The notes beneath the pieces were generated by a model, which was not told the DNA's origin, ran no database searches, and was given only the letters and a program-made list of their open reading frames with translations. From contig CM055092.1 in the NCBI GenBank assembly GCA_029204225.1, positions 61,575,779 through 61,639,778 of the forward strand: a stretch of 64,000 nt of DNA, read 5' to 3'. Source of the DNA: Diphasiastrum complanatum. Its lineage: Eukaryota; Streptophyta; Lycopodiopsida; Lycopodiales; Lycopodiaceae. The position numbers were made by a program, and so were the translations under genes. Every line of letters begins with the position of its first letter. The stretch's first letter is position 1. Below, one piece after another: positions 40,338 to 44,934 of the stretch.

Positions 40338-42247
40338 GGATACTTATGCTTCATAACTGTTGTCAAGTTTGATGTCATTCAATACAATTTCATATGATTT
40401 TATTTCACACAATACAGATTCGATTGAAAACCAGGATAGATAATCACTTAATGGTCCAAAACTGGACCGCACTGGTCTTGAAACTCTTGGCAAACTAGAT
40501 AAATGAATTGCTCTCAAAAAACCTTTCATTTGATACCCATTTTGGCAGCAAGAAAACCAAAAAAAAAAATTGGGTTCTCCAGAAAATCCTGTTAGGGTTT
40601 TCTTGAACTCTTGGCAAACTAGATAAATGAATTGCTCTCAAAAAAACCTTTCATTTGATACCCATTTTGGCAGCAAGAAAACCAAAAAAAAAATTGGGTT
40701 CCAGAAAACCCTAACAGGATTTTCTGGAGCACATTCCGGAACGCAGCCTGCAACTTTGGGCTCAATTAATGTGAATCATTTTTCATTATAGGCCAATAAA
40801 AGTGGGTTTTGAGACGCGATAAAAGACTTCTCAATTCCAAAACGGCCACCATTAGGAAAGGAATGGATGCCTTGCATTCATTGAGCTTGTAGTGGAAGTA
40901 AAATGGTAACGCATAGGTTCCAGTTTTTTGTCAACAAGGGAGTATACTTCGGGTTTGATGACGTTGGACTATGAGCTGAAGCATAATAAACTTTAGAGTT
41001 TGGGACCATGTGGTTATCCATCTAGAAGGGTGTCAAACTGATCAGGACTAGTAGCGATGCCATAGAAGATGGCAGGTAGTCAAGCGAGTCATTAATATGA
41101 AAATTTTCAAAACTACATTTAACAGTTGAGAAAAGTACGAAAATGAGATGTATTTTAGTTCGGACAAAACCATGAGCTTATAGATATAACGAAATCTTCT
41201 GTCAACATTTTTTTAAATACAATTATTACTCCAACCAAAAAAAACTGAGTCCTCGGGTTATCATACCTGTATTTGATTACTTGTCTGTGCCATCTACCTT
41301 AGAAAGTATGCTTTTAAGATTAATAAATGGTCCACAAGCTTTTTCCTCGTGTAGTAACTGAATCAACGTCTATTACCAATCACATCCTTAACTTAACATC
41401 AACAAACGTGTTGTTTTATACATAATCACGTCATGAGTATAGTTCTTCGTATATGTTGCAAACCCAACTAATGCGGTGGTGGTTAGCTATATATGTGGAG
41501 TAAAAATGGCAACAATGAGATGTTATCGAAGAGGAGACTGTCAAGGAGAACATCTGCTACAAAGGTGAAACATAATGGATGAAAACAGATTTTCACTGAC
41601 ATTAACTACATAGAAATACATCCATCCATGGGAAGATATCATATATGTCATTGGAATAGTTGCTAGAAACCCATTCAGGCACCACTGGAAGACTCACGGG
41701 AGCCATTGAGGCAAAAGGAACTCTATAAGCAGTACGCATTCACACAGCCTAAATAACCACAAGGAGCCAAACTGTTGGATCCCTCTCCATCACAGCATGC
41801 ATTTATCGAAAAGAAGGACTTACAATCACCAATTCGAGTAGAGTCACCATTGGCTGATACCACCATGACATAAGCAGGCTTGGGGGCATTAGGGTGCGTT
41901 GGAAGACCAGTCGGGATGACATTGGTGATCCCAACAGGTACAGTGCTGGGGATTCCCTTGGGTCCGGGTTGAGCAGGCTTTGCTTCCCTTTGCTGATTCA
42001 ACCTCATCTGCTCCCTGGCTCTCGCAGAACTCGTAAGCTTCATTGAATAGCTCCTTGTAAGGGCAGGCGCATCCTTATTTCCCTCCTGCTGCCATGCATC
42101 ATCGAAATCAGGCCAGCGAGGACACAAGCCAGACAGCCCCGATCGGCCAGCGGTTGTGTGGCCGACTGTTCTGGAAGCAGCCAAGGCCGCGCATCTAGCA
42201 TCATAATACCTGCGAAACAAAGCAGCTGACGACGTCGCAGACCGCAT
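6254..42247 (-). CDS. DHAR: Dehydroascorbate reductase (DHAR), six exons across 36 kb
   Basis: DHAR is a GST-superfamily enzyme that uses glutathione to reduce dehydroascorbate to ascorbate in the ascorbate-glutathione cycle. The CDS is join(42247-41824, 16509-16419, 10559-10416, 7020-6888, 6760-6620, 6349-6254): 1029 nt, 342 residues plus stop. Every junction has GT-AG borders and phases agree (1, 2, 2 (codon split AT|T), 0, 0). A thioredoxin-fold GST domain begins near residue 130 with GDCPFS, where C142 is the catalytic Cys. EGKVP holds the cis-Pro (P183), and GDAD lies at the position of the glutathione-site acidic motif. The helical C-terminal domain has FVKFLRS, NEHLK, FVNG and LAPKLYH. 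About 125 residues precede the conserved part, far more than a usual transit peptide; the Ala/Ser/Arg-rich, acid-poor start suggests organelle import (inference). The family assignment is firm; whether the gene is expressed is not shown. Confidence 0.92.
6571..6618. repeat. Compound (GT)n(GA)n microsatellite at the intron 5 donor
   Basis: On the DHAR strand it reads (TC)n then (AC)n and begins immediately at the intron 5 donor GT, so the donor is GTCTCTCTC instead of the GTAAGT consensus. Confidence 0.9.
6620..6760 (-). CDS. DHAR: DHAR exon 5
   Basis: It encodes residues 265-311 in 47 whole codons: NPFVNG, then LAPKLYHMDVALKHF and the segment ending in YMK. The acceptor is GTTCTTCAG. The donor is GT followed at once by a CT microsatellite. 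Confidence 0.92.
6888..7020 (-). CDS. DHAR: DHAR exon 4
   Basis: It encodes the end of codon 220 and residues 221-264, including KIFPLFVKFLRS, DGSEQALLAEL and NEHLK. The acceptor is GTGCAG and the donor is AAA/GTATGC. Confidence 0.92.
7021..9312 (-). other. DHAR intron 3, 3' part, no recognised insert
   Basis: This AT-rich intron sequence shows no coding similarity that I can recognise on either strand. Short open frames are isolated and low-complexity. Confidence 0.5.
9313..9853. mobile_element. Possible non-autonomous hAT-like element in DHAR intron 3
   Basis: The left edge TAGATGCACCGGAACATG and the inverted right edge CAGATGCATACCATG are similar. Both lead into copies of the words GTTCC and GGAAC in both orientations, which also occur inside (GGAGCATTCC, ATTCCAGAAC). 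The core is A/T-rich and encodes nothing. I could not find a convincing 8-bp duplication, so the edges are approximate and the class assignment is by analogy with the insertion at 4919-5647. Confidence 0.5.
9854..10415 (-). other. DHAR intron 3, 5' part
   Basis: AT-rich intron; nothing recognised. Confidence 0.5.
10416..10559 (-). CDS. DHAR: DHAR exon 3
   Basis: It completes Trp172 (TG/G) and encodes residues 173-219, starting FLQMYPEGKVP and containing WVGDADIITEMVEKK and TPPEKAS. The acceptor is ATTTCAG (a second TTGCAG lies 11 bases downstream). The donor is AT/GTATGC. Confidence 0.9.
10560..11049 (-). other. Start of DHAR intron 2 region, no recognised element
   Basis: I see no recognisable protein or repeat boundary before the copia remnant that follows. 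Confidence 0.4.
11050..11625 (+). pseudogene. Decayed copia RT and RNase H fragment
   Basis: In one frame 11145-11260 reads HGKEPINCKWV, then RADGTID and CKARYVVNGFTQQEGLD, which is the start of copia RT. Around 11340-11420 QQMDIKDAFLNGHLS continues it. Near 11515-11560 the RNase H signature with DSRSCI and MAKNPIYHKG appears, so the part holding YVDD and the RT thumb is deleted. Many stops are present. It lies inside DHAR intron 2. Confidence 0.75.
11995..13290 (+). pseudogene. Ty3/gypsy integrase pseudogene, interrupted by a MITE
   Basis: From about 12015 the sequence encodes HDAHYSRVGGHSGYQK and CFYWPRM, the His-rich start of a gypsy integrase zinc-binding domain; the following Cys pair is lost. 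The core has ISMEFTLGLP (the first catalytic Asp is now Glu), VVVDRFSK, and after the insertion IDRDTRFTSGFW, with the Glu region reading DNQSEVLNRIVEHY. The C-terminal part (RYYGPF, VTYRLQLP, FHV) runs to about 13260. In-frame stops and the insertion at 12403-12650 inactivate it. The hAT element at 13302 lies a few dozen bases further on. Confidence 0.88.
12403..12650. mobile_element. Short hAT-type MITE with GGTTCGAACC words
   Basis: The reading frame of the gypsy integrase breaks at TTACAGACCA and resumes at ATAGACCGTGATAC, so the ACAGACCA/ATAGACCG pair is a decayed 8-bp target duplication. The insert is 248 bp: both ends carry repeated GGTTCGAACC-like words in both orientations, and the centre is an A-rich stretch. 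The ends (TAGTTGCAC left, AACAAGGTTACAAG inverted right) are only weakly alike. It is non-coding. Confidence 0.75.
13302..14934 (+). mobile_element. hAT element D, 1633 bp, internally deleted, precise target duplication
   Basis: The 8-bp repeat CTAGGAGC flanks it at 13294-13301 and 14935-14942. The ends are CATGCTTGCAACCAA and, inverted, CACAGTTGCAACCAA. Both are followed by arrays of AAACG/CGTTT words (13318-13360 and 14850-14925), reminiscent of the AAACGG subterminal repeats known from maize Ac. It inserted just past the gypsy integrase remnant, within DHAR intron 2. It retains only the middle and C-terminal part of a transposase. Confidence 0.9.
13540..14342 (+). pseudogene. hAT transposase, middle and C-terminal part
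   Basis: The first frame (to about 14037) carries the middle region with REGATMGFIYELMD and ERWNMMHSPLHAAGYVLHP. After a shift, 14040-14342 encodes the hAT dimerisation domain with SPCERNWSTFSLMHTKKRNR and KLVFIHFNLRLL. The BED zinc finger, N-terminal region and the catalytic Asp region are missing, so this copy cannot supply transposase. Confidence 0.88.
14943..16095. other. DHAR intron 2, no clear element
   Basis: No clear domain. The stretch may be decayed retrotransposon, since a gypsy integrase remnant follows. Confidence 0.35.
16096..16295 (+). pseudogene. Gypsy integrase scrap
   Basis: In one frame with stops it reads RWEGISMDLI, then LPRNQ, DAIHIVVD and KIVHLIANK, which is the beginning of a Ty3/gypsy integrase catalytic core. 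It is only about 60 codons long and lies about 125 bp downstream, on the DHAR strand, of exon 2. Confidence 0.75.
16419..16509 (-). CDS. DHAR: DHAR exon 2 (catalytic Cys junction)
   Basis: It begins GC, completing Cys142 with the T that ends exon 1, then PFSQRVLMTLEEKHLPY, FIDVENKPT and the first two bases of Trp172. The acceptor is TTGCAG; the donor is TG/GTACAT, a weak but legal GT. Confidence 0.92.
16510..17329 (-). other. 3' end of DHAR intron 1
   Basis: AT-rich; nothing recognised apart from the acceptor at 16510-16511. Confidence 0.45.
17330..17665. repeat. Dispersed repeat, copy 1
   Basis: The stretch around 17466-17510 (ATTCCCATACTTTGCCAGC) recurs at about 33272-33310 and 40175-40200. 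Downstream it contains repeated ACTGGCTTTCC/CACTGGC words and a TAGAGTCCCTATA phrase also seen near 33370. It is non-coding; the class is unknown. Confidence 0.5.
17791..17826. repeat. (AT)n microsatellite at the hAT A left edge
   Basis: An AT dinucleotide run directly precedes the left terminus of hAT A. A second AT run follows its right terminus at 25610, so the element probably inserted into one AT microsatellite. Confidence 0.85.
18212..20440 (+). pseudogene. hAT A transposase pseudogene (BED finger, DUF659-like, middle region)
   Basis: The likely start is ATG 18212 (MVQSDLSDLWDEV). A BED-type finger follows (CRYC, then LTRLKGHLLG and a later Cys), then a Pro-rich linker with an in-frame TAG at 18770, and NLPFAITDSEPFRRAF. 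Another in-frame TAG lies at 19328, just before YGCSIMSDGWTDV. The catalytic-region motifs VVTDNATNC and HTPCAAHGIDLL continue after a frameshift near 19520-19555. LRKPAPTRFAF, a stop at 19869 and a second shift lead to STLGLVYELMDRIGQ. An intron at 20100-20213 (GTAAGC to CTGTAG) precedes the exon with FIWETRWNYFHRSIH and HMLHPLF. No dimerisation domain is visible. Confidence 0.88.
20521..21885 (+). pseudogene. hAT A C-terminal low-complexity region
   Basis: Open frames continue past the expected dimerisation domain. The first is an acidic stretch with YEADEPVSEDEHDEDEP, then a Gly-rich part. After a shift near 21000, a repeated AQDDSEIGAQDDLEAG-type segment is followed by 200 residues rich in Pro, Ala and Ser to the stop at 21885. 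I recognise no domain. By position it is the tail of the hAT A transposase gene; similar acidic or basic tails follow the dimerisation domain in hAT B and C. Confidence 0.5.
20625..20699. repeat. (GA)n microsatellite inside the hAT A coding region
   Basis: About 36 GA units, in one frame encoding an Arg-Glu run, lie between the segment ending GTQLMAE and the acidic region. Confidence 0.92.
22210..22617 (-). CDS. Opposite-strand charged coiled-coil-like protein within hAT A
   Basis: This is an uninterrupted 135-codon frame; a second Met lies at residue 15. The N-terminal half is very basic and heptad-like (RKLEKDIRRHNERHRKQEAD), the middle is Pro-rich (PEPEPPAPAVDP), and the end alternates Arg/Ala and closes with acidic EGEESVEDQ. 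I recognise no domain. It converges on the hAT A transposase. The nested gypsy element inserted 110 bp upstream of its start, probably separating it from any promoter. It could be a transposon accessory protein, a fragment of another element's structural gene, or a chance frame in GC-rich DNA. Confidence 0.35.
   Translation of the reverse strand: MFKDQGAVRRRSIEMAERIPSKAEGKAMRKLEKDIRRHNERHRKQEADIREMLRQTRQRNPEPEPPAPAVDPIPAVKLDLDEQIGMNFTRRQLIMVRERAARRRADQEAARANRDAEQDRQNNAPDEGEESVEDQ
22727..23084 (+). repeat. 5' LTR of the young gypsy element
   Basis: It starts TGTTACGAGCTCG and ends TCTATTACA. The whole length matches 24766-25123 with no difference that I found. Confidence 0.95.
23086..23098 (+). 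other. Primer-binding site (initiator-Met tRNA type)
   Basis: TGGTATCAGAGCC lies one base after the 5' LTR; it is the standard plant LTR-retrotransposon primer site. Confidence 0.9.
23252..24754 (+). CDS. Gypsy integrase with chromodomain-like tail, without an ATG of its own
   Basis: The frame is open from 23252 to the stop at 24754. The first in-frame ATG is only at 23567, inside the domain, so this is the 3' end of a deleted polyprotein. Numbering from codon 23357: the HHCC finger is H45, H52, C82, C85; the catalytic triad is D115 (SMDFIVGLPK), D176 (SDRDSKF) and E212 (TERVNQ) with D-35-E spacing. An integrase C-terminal GPF/Y-type part (RYCGPFTI, VFHVSQLRK) follows, then a chromodomain-like end (residues 400-455: YLVKWNDQPVENATWE). 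All catalytic residues are present and there is no stop. Chromodomains in this family guide integration to chromatin (established knowledge). Confidence 0.93.
   Translation, partial: GTIPCRSSALKNQGFTLDFYVSVEDSEPILPKQTPVVEGQLTQGFKWKQYSIQDEYLLYRDRVCVPNSEDYRQQVLYECHDNPSAGHPGIQKTYELLRRQFFWPSMKKDVHQYVTSCQKCQVNKAERLKAGGLLHPLEIPAGKWESISMDFIVGLPKTQKGNDAIWVTVDRLTKMAHFIPTKTTVRAPELARLFVDGLFKLYGLPSGIVSDRDSKFTGNFWKAVFHHLHTKLNMSTTDHPQTDGQTERVNQVLEDMLRAYVSKRQTNWEEYLSILEFAYNSTKHSATGYSPFMLMYGFQPRSPTAVGFKQEKVEAARNFLEDLNQMIEHAKRSIRQSQDRARHYADPHRRDVQFSTGERVYLRVPVDSKTLKSGVCAKLSPRYCGPFTISRRLGEVTYELELPHSSKVFPVFHVSQLRKALTRSDNLVGDSVLVLPLDPQQPPHEPEEILNSRETQTRHTLYREYLVKWNDQPVENATWERGSVLRKIFPDFVLEDQDGS
24753..24765 (+). 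other. Polypurine tract
   Basis: AAGGGGGAGGGAG directly precedes the 3' LTR and primes plus-strand synthesis; it overlaps the last codon region of the integrase frame. Confidence 0.88.
24766..25123 (+). repeat. 3' LTR of the young gypsy element
   Basis: It matches the 5' LTR and is followed by the CATTG duplication. Confidence 0.95.
25185..25370. repeat. Tandem duplication with 86-bp period
   Basis: A C/T-rich unit beginning CATGTGCCTCTATACC at 25185 repeats at 25271 and restarts partly at 25357. The two full copies differ at only a few bases. It lies in hAT A, just right of the nested gypsy element. Confidence 0.92.
25509..25605. promoter_or_regulatory. Right subterminal GGTACC array of hAT A
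   Basis: At least six GGTACC-centred words lie in about 97 bp, mirrored by a similar array at 17830-17895. By analogy with Ac they are probable transposase-binding sites. Confidence 0.6.
25610..25735. repeat. Compound (AT)n, (GT)n, (CT)n microsatellite
   Basis: There are three successive dinucleotide runs: AT to about 25640, GT to about 25672, then after a short spacer CT from about 25692. Confidence 0.95.
25860..26290. repeat. Degenerate tandem repeat, about 155-bp period
   Basis: Phrases such as TTAGCCCTAAT, TGTGAAAT, GGTGTC and GACTGTGTTTTTCAATG recur at about 25862-25950 and 26019-26110, with shorter echoes at 26185-26240. No protein is recognised. It may be 5' non-coding sequence of hAT B. 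Confidence 0.55.
28472..29735 (+). repeat. 1.28-kb tandem duplication in hAT B, copy 1
   Basis: It matches 29754-31020 imperfectly at an offset of about 1282 bp. It covers the end of the middle exon (HRGWLEYT), an intron, the dimerisation domain, the acidic segment and the Arg/Gly-rich tail. Confidence 0.9.
29754..31020 (+). repeat. 1.28-kb tandem duplication in hAT B, copy 2
   Basis: It starts at AGCTCTACAGAGGATGG and ends in the Gly/Arg coding tail. The segment of copy 2 from 30484 encodes an acidic stretch with EERGDEEDTMEGG and EEEWVDEQED. It carries an AT-hook-like RPRGRPKGR at 30754-30780. Confidence 0.9.
31257..32826. repeat. Minisatellite with GTTCAGTATGATTC words and (GA)n, five units
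   Basis: Units start near 31257, 31523, 31727, 31900 and 32689. Each opens TGTCTTATCTTTTCARTATGG, has GTTTCAGCCATGATTC, then several GGTTCARTATGATTC words, TTTGTTGTGATCT, and ends in a (GA)n run (31388, 31665, 31832, 32024, 32797). Between units 4 and 5 a retroposon-like insert splits a (GA)n run. Similar words in reverse occur at the 3' end of hAT C (34370-34455), so this is probably the 3' subterminal array of hAT B. Confidence 0.75.
32113..32596 (-). mobile_element. Retroposon-like insert ending AATAAAGC plus microsatellite
   Basis: On the minus strand the insert ends AAAAGACATTAATAAAGC followed by (TTC)n and (TC)n. The same 18-base end occurs at 38561-38578 and, with one change, at 63446-63463, each time touching a microsatellite. 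The insert splits a (GA)n run, which continues at 32599. A minus-strand frame at 32324-32581 (85 codons) is basic and ends SSSGARITDFFSGLS; no domain is recognised. The class (LINE, SINE or other) is not settled. Confidence 0.5.
32831..33960. other. Intron 1 sequence with dispersed repeat copy 2
   Basis: No genes. At about 33120-33380 it contains words (TTTCACTGGC, ATTCCTATACTTTATCGGC, GTCCCTATAC) shared with 17330-17665 and 40175-40200. Confidence 0.5.
33968..34110. repeat. GC-rich GTCCGGAC inverted word cluster
   Basis: GTCCGGACGC, GCGTCC, GGACGTGTCCGACC, GGTCGGACGCGG and CCCGGACC lie around an A-rich core inside AT-rich surroundings. The layout matches the ends of the hAT-type MITE at 12403-12650. 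No clean terminal repeat or duplication was found. Confidence 0.45.
34300..34500 (-). repeat. 3' subterminal array of hAT C with (CT)n
   Basis: GCGTTTCTGAAACGCGG and AACCGCGTTTCTGAAA words are followed by GAACCATACTG/GAATC words, the reverse of those in the hAT B array, then a CT run at 34457-34496. It marks the 3' end of the minus-strand hAT C. Confidence 0.6.
34618..37375 (-). pseudogene. hAT C transposase pseudogene, interrupted
   Basis: Reading on the minus strand: YGCTMLSDGWTDIRR (about 37360) with an in-frame stop, GTRLLRGVDATRGGDAITADFIW, VVTDNASNC with a stop after it, HPSIVWTPCAAHCIELL; an intron; then TAMRLVTFVTR, HLNLKKPTPTCFAFYFLVLERL, FGDEFWTRAEEI and LRLIYEFMDRIGEG (to about 36500). 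An exon at 36425-36277 reads IWEARWDYFHRPIH and HILHPLWRETRDWDD. A gypsy RT fragment interrupts there. The dimerisation domain (ACERNWGTWALYHTQKRNR, LVFVNTNGRML) is at 35560-35400, an acidic part (EGDTEEDEEMG) at 35280-34919, and an Arg/Gly-rich tail ends DDDSYHDSDEF at 34618. The 5' part with the BED finger is absent. It is close kin of hAT B. Confidence 0.88.
35870..36276 (+). pseudogene. Ty3/gypsy RT fragment inside hAT C
   Basis: The plus strand encodes KLNAKESKCEF, YLGHIISDHGLEI, DKVHKVCDWPIPKTIREVKGF, FFHKFIKDYALIALPLT, a Lys-rich insert, then EWTDELNQSFEALK. This is the C-terminal part of a gypsy RT and the beginning of its RNase H. One frameshift lies near 35945. No LTR or duplication is visible, so how it arrived in the hAT C exon is unclear. 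Confidence 0.85.
37444..37680. repeat. Direct repeat of about 33 bp flanking 160 bp
   Basis: CAGTACATACTACAAAGC plus TTATGGCGCG occurs at about 37447 and again at about 37645, separated by AT-rich sequence. It is too long for a hAT target duplication and may come from local duplication. Confidence 0.7.
37660..37800. repeat. GTTTCGAAAC word cluster
   Basis: TTTCGAAACGAGG, CCATTTCGAAAGCG, TTCGAAACGCGTTTCGAGG and related words lie in both orientations next to A/T tracts. It looks like a hAT subterminal array and directly abuts the coding tail of another hAT at 37802. Confidence 0.6.
37802..38359 (+). pseudogene. C-terminal tail of a further hAT transposase with AT-hooks
   Basis: The frame is open from just after the GTTTCGAAAC cluster to the stop at 38357. 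It begins WVDLDDAARRALRGDPEDD, continues acidic (DEPTYDSDE), then is Arg-rich with two AT-hook-like cores: RGRGRPPGR (about 38120-38146) and GRPKGRPAKRGR (about 38171-38206). It matches the tail type of hAT B in style and position but is a distinct sequence. The dimerisation domain that should precede it is cut off. AT-hooks bind the minor groove of AT-rich DNA (established knowledge); their use in transposition is inference. Confidence 0.6.
38514..38578 (-). repeat. (GA)n(GAAA)n adjoining a retroposon-like end
   Basis: GA and GAAA runs end in GCTTTATTAATGTCTTTT (38561-38578), the reverse complement of the AATAAAGC end seen at 32113 and 63463. Confidence 0.8.
38650..38710. repeat. Short interstitial telomere-like CCCTAAA repeats
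   Basis: CACCCTAAACCCTAAACCCTAG and a second CCCTAAACCCTAA lie within 60 bp. They are too short to be a telomere. Confidence 0.75.
38905..39722. repeat. GC-rich repeat, three diverged units with CGTCCGACG words
   Basis: The phrase CCAGGAATACAGTCCACRG recurs at about 38917, 39271 and 39464, each followed by TTYGTGATCCCGATACGAAC. Units 1 and 3 share a longer path through CTCGATTCGGGT, TTCGGTCAAAATGG, GGGACAGAAACGCAATTAGG and TCCGTTTC. Composition is far more GC-rich than the surrounding intron. Open frames here are shadows. It may be a hAT subterminal region or an unclassified repeat. Confidence 0.75.
39723..40310. other. Intron 1 sequence with GACGCGTCC and dispersed repeat copy 3
   Basis: There are A/T runs, a GGGGGACGCGTCCGG word at about 39940, and the ATTCCTATACTTTGTCAGC phrase at 40175-40200 shared with two other places. 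No gene. Confidence 0.4.
40311..40337. repeat. (GA)n microsatellite
   Basis: Simple GA run. Confidence 0.9.
40482..40726. repeat. 124-bp tandem duplication with inverted junction
   Basis: The unit AACTCTTGGCAAACTAGATA... starts at 40482 and 40606 and the two copies are nearly identical. The spacer CCAGAAAATCCTGTTAGGG after copy 1 reappears inverted (CCCTAACAGGATTTTCTGG) after copy 2. Confidence 0.9.
40740..41817 (-). other. 5' end of DHAR intron 1
   Basis: AT-rich and non-coding, directly downstream of the exon 1 donor; nothing else recognised. Confidence 0.45.
41824..42247 (-). CDS. DHAR: DHAR exon 1 with long N-terminal extension
   Basis: It encodes residues 1-141 and the first base of Cys142, ending GGTGATT before a strong donor GTAAGT (41823-41818). 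The last part, YVMVVSANGDSTRIGD, aligns with the start of ordinary DHARs. Residues 1-50 are Ala/Ser/Arg-rich with few acids (an import-signal style). Residues 60-125 contain DDAWQQEGNKDAP and a Pro-rich stretch I do not recognise. The exon is GC-rich compared with its surroundings. An inner Met at residue 69 is an alternative start. Confidence 0.88.
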
Positions 42248-42365
42248 CGTCTTCGCCTCTCCTCTGGCACCGATGTATCCTGTATCCTCTCTGAATCTCG
42301 ATCCGCTCGCTCGCTCAGAGTGGAATGGGCGAATTTGCTCCTGAGGGTTTAACTAGGGTTTAGAT
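42248..42365 (-). promoter_or_regulatory. DHAR leader with telo-box-like motifs
   Basis: On the minus strand two AAACCCT words (42344-42350 and 42355-42362) lie about 100 bp upstream of the ATG, followed by a C/G-rich leader with GAGCGAGCGAGCGG. AAACCCTA telo-boxes are common near plant transcription starts. No clear TATA box was identified. Confidence 0.45.
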
Positions 42366-44930
42366 CTCCTTTTCATAAATCTTTGAGTTCTTAGTCCCAA
42401 AGGTTATTGACTGGCGAGTGAAAGTTAATTTTCAAGTAAAACAAGGAATGTGGCAAGTCAAAAGGACCCTCGTGTTCATATCATTGAAAAATGTTTTTGG
42501 CCATTAGATCTCACAATCACCACTGAATTTGTAGACCTCACAAGATCAATCCAAGAACTATCATGCTAGCGAAGAATGATCCACCAACCAGGGAGAGACC
42601 GCTACCATACCACGTGCCTTACATTACTCATAGGGTCCTTTGTGATCATTAAAAAGATCAGTTTGCTCGTTTTGGGCCCTTGTGCTAAATCTATCTTTTG
42701 GTATAACTTACATGGTCTGTATATTTCTGCCCTATGCCTGTAGGATCGCGTAACTTCTCTTATTGTCAAGGGCACATACTTTCCTTTGTGATGGCACATG
42801 GTTTCCTCTTTACAAAGCCATGCAAGGCTTCCTCATGGCATAGTTTTGTTCTACGTGCTTGGAGGCGCTCTGATTGTGTCAATTAATTTGATATCACCTT
42901 CGTTCTAGGAGTCCATCATTTGGGATTGATTTGAGAGCCCTTCTTTTGTTGATTGTCATGATTCTTCAAGTTCAAGTGTCAAAAGATGTTTGATTTTGTC
43001 AATAACTTCCCAATTGCCTTCTTCAACTTGAGCCTGCTTGAGGAGTTCATCCACCACAATTGATTTCAAGTCTAGTTCTCTTATTGTAGTATGAAAGCTT
43101 CTCTCGCATTGGTAAAATGCAAATACGGATTTCCTAAAGTAAAAAAATTTGAGTTCCATGCATCTAGTTTCAATCAATTTACTACATGCTTGTAATTGGA
43201 CGTACATCCATAGGTGGATTTTCGAGAGGCATCATATTTCTTACATCTGAGTTAGTTATTCTCACTTCTTGTCTTCCAATCTCTGAGAGCTTGCATGTAG
43301 CGTCATCTGGATGCAAGCTCTGTGTTTAATCAAGTATTTGAGCTGAAAGCCAAAACCGTGATACAATAATGCTCAACAATTATTCAAAAGTAATTCTCCC
43401 ATAATGGTATGGCATTATCGATGATAATATACTACCTGATGTTATGCTTTATTTGTTAAATGTGAGGCAAACTTTCACATTAGCAACTTTGAGTAATAAT
43501 TCAGATTCACTTCCTAGTCATTGGTTATCTTCAAATGTCGCATAAGTTCTTAAAAAATCCAAGTATTCCCCACAAAAATCATTTTAGTAAGACCTTCTTG
43601 ACCTTGAAGCAACACAATATGTAAGCAAAAATTTAACTCATCAAATGCCAAGATGAGTTGCCCACTTTTGTGACAACCAATTCAAAAGCTTCAATTGGGA
43701 TGTCACCGAATCCAACTCTAGGTTACTATGTTCTTCTTAAAGTTTATTTTAGATTTTCTTGCACATGCTCCATAAGAGGTGCTTCATTTGCAATTGTGTG
43801 ATGATGTTCATTGGCCAAACCAAGCATCTTCCATCTCTTGCAATCGACACTATTTCATGTGGAAGACAATGCTCGCAAAATATTCACACTTATCTTGCAA
43901 TCCATAGAATCTACATCTCCAAACACCTCGCTAACCAGATAATTGTTATTAACAATGTTTTCCAGATTACAACTAGCATCACAAACAACTCCTTTAATTT
44001 CAACATTAGTTTTTCCCAACATACTTTTCTAATGTATAGTCATGTAGGTTGATTTCAGGCCATGCATGTATACTAAGAGACTCACCGATCAAAGAAAAGT
44101 TGGTCATCATTTTGAAACATTGTATTTCAATACATCTACATGGAGCAACACCAAATGCAGCTTTGTATTTCTTGGATTCATCTTCTGGTTTAATTTTATT
44201 GTTTTATTATGTTAATTTTAGGTCCTTTTTTGACAGGGGATTGGTCCAGCCAAAAAGTCCTAAAAGGGGCAAGGGGCACCACCGCTGATGGTGGTTTATG
44301 CCCTACGTGAGTAACAGAGGACCTGCCACATCCAATCCTGGGGGCCTTCTCTCGTACCCCCCGTGCTCCCGAGCCGATGAGAGTTTTCTCAGGCTCTCAG
44401 AAGTACAACTGTAAGGAGGGGGTGCTAGCTTTCTAGGTTCATGTTTCCATTCCCAAATCTCCAATTGCTAGTTCGTGCTATGATCTCACTAATATCCTTT
44501 CCTCATTGTGTTTGACTTTCAAATGGCCTTTGGTCAATAGGATGTGATTTAAGGCATCATCTAGTGGTTAAGAGCATTGTCTTCAATTCCAAGGCACTGT
44601 CCTTACATTGAGGGTGCTAACTGCGGGATTCATCTCAGATGGCTTGATCATGGCCATGGTGATCGAGGACATCCTTAGTCCCCTAAAAGCTTATAATTTA
44701 TGTGTTCAGGGGTCACTTTATATCATTAAAGTGTTGGAATTCTATGCTCAAGCCCAATTCCATTAGGTAATGAGCATCCTGAAAAATTTGTATATACTTA
44801 TTCTTGGAAAACACAAAAAATTATAAAGGCTCGAATTTTCAACAAAGCATCAAAAAATTCAGGATTGAATTTATCCGACCCAAGCATATTTTTCGACCCA
44901 ATGGCATTCTTATCAAATAGAGTTCTGATG
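42366..44930. other. Intergenic region upstream of DHAR
   Basis: No recognised gene. A GC-richer patch at about 44230-44420 stands out from AT-rich surroundings. A weak tRNA-like A-box (TAGTGGTTAAGAGC) occurs near 44562-44575 without a convincing B-box. Confidence 0.4.
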
Positions 44931-44934
44931 CAAC

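Noticed and set aside
42956-43207. 83-codon minus-strand frame upstream of DHAR
   Set aside because: It reads protein-like in places, but no family is recognised, no splice partners were found and it stands alone.
44545-44640. Possible tRNA-derived SINE
   Set aside because: It has an A-box-like TAGTGGTTAAGAGC but no good B-box at the expected distance and no flanking duplication.
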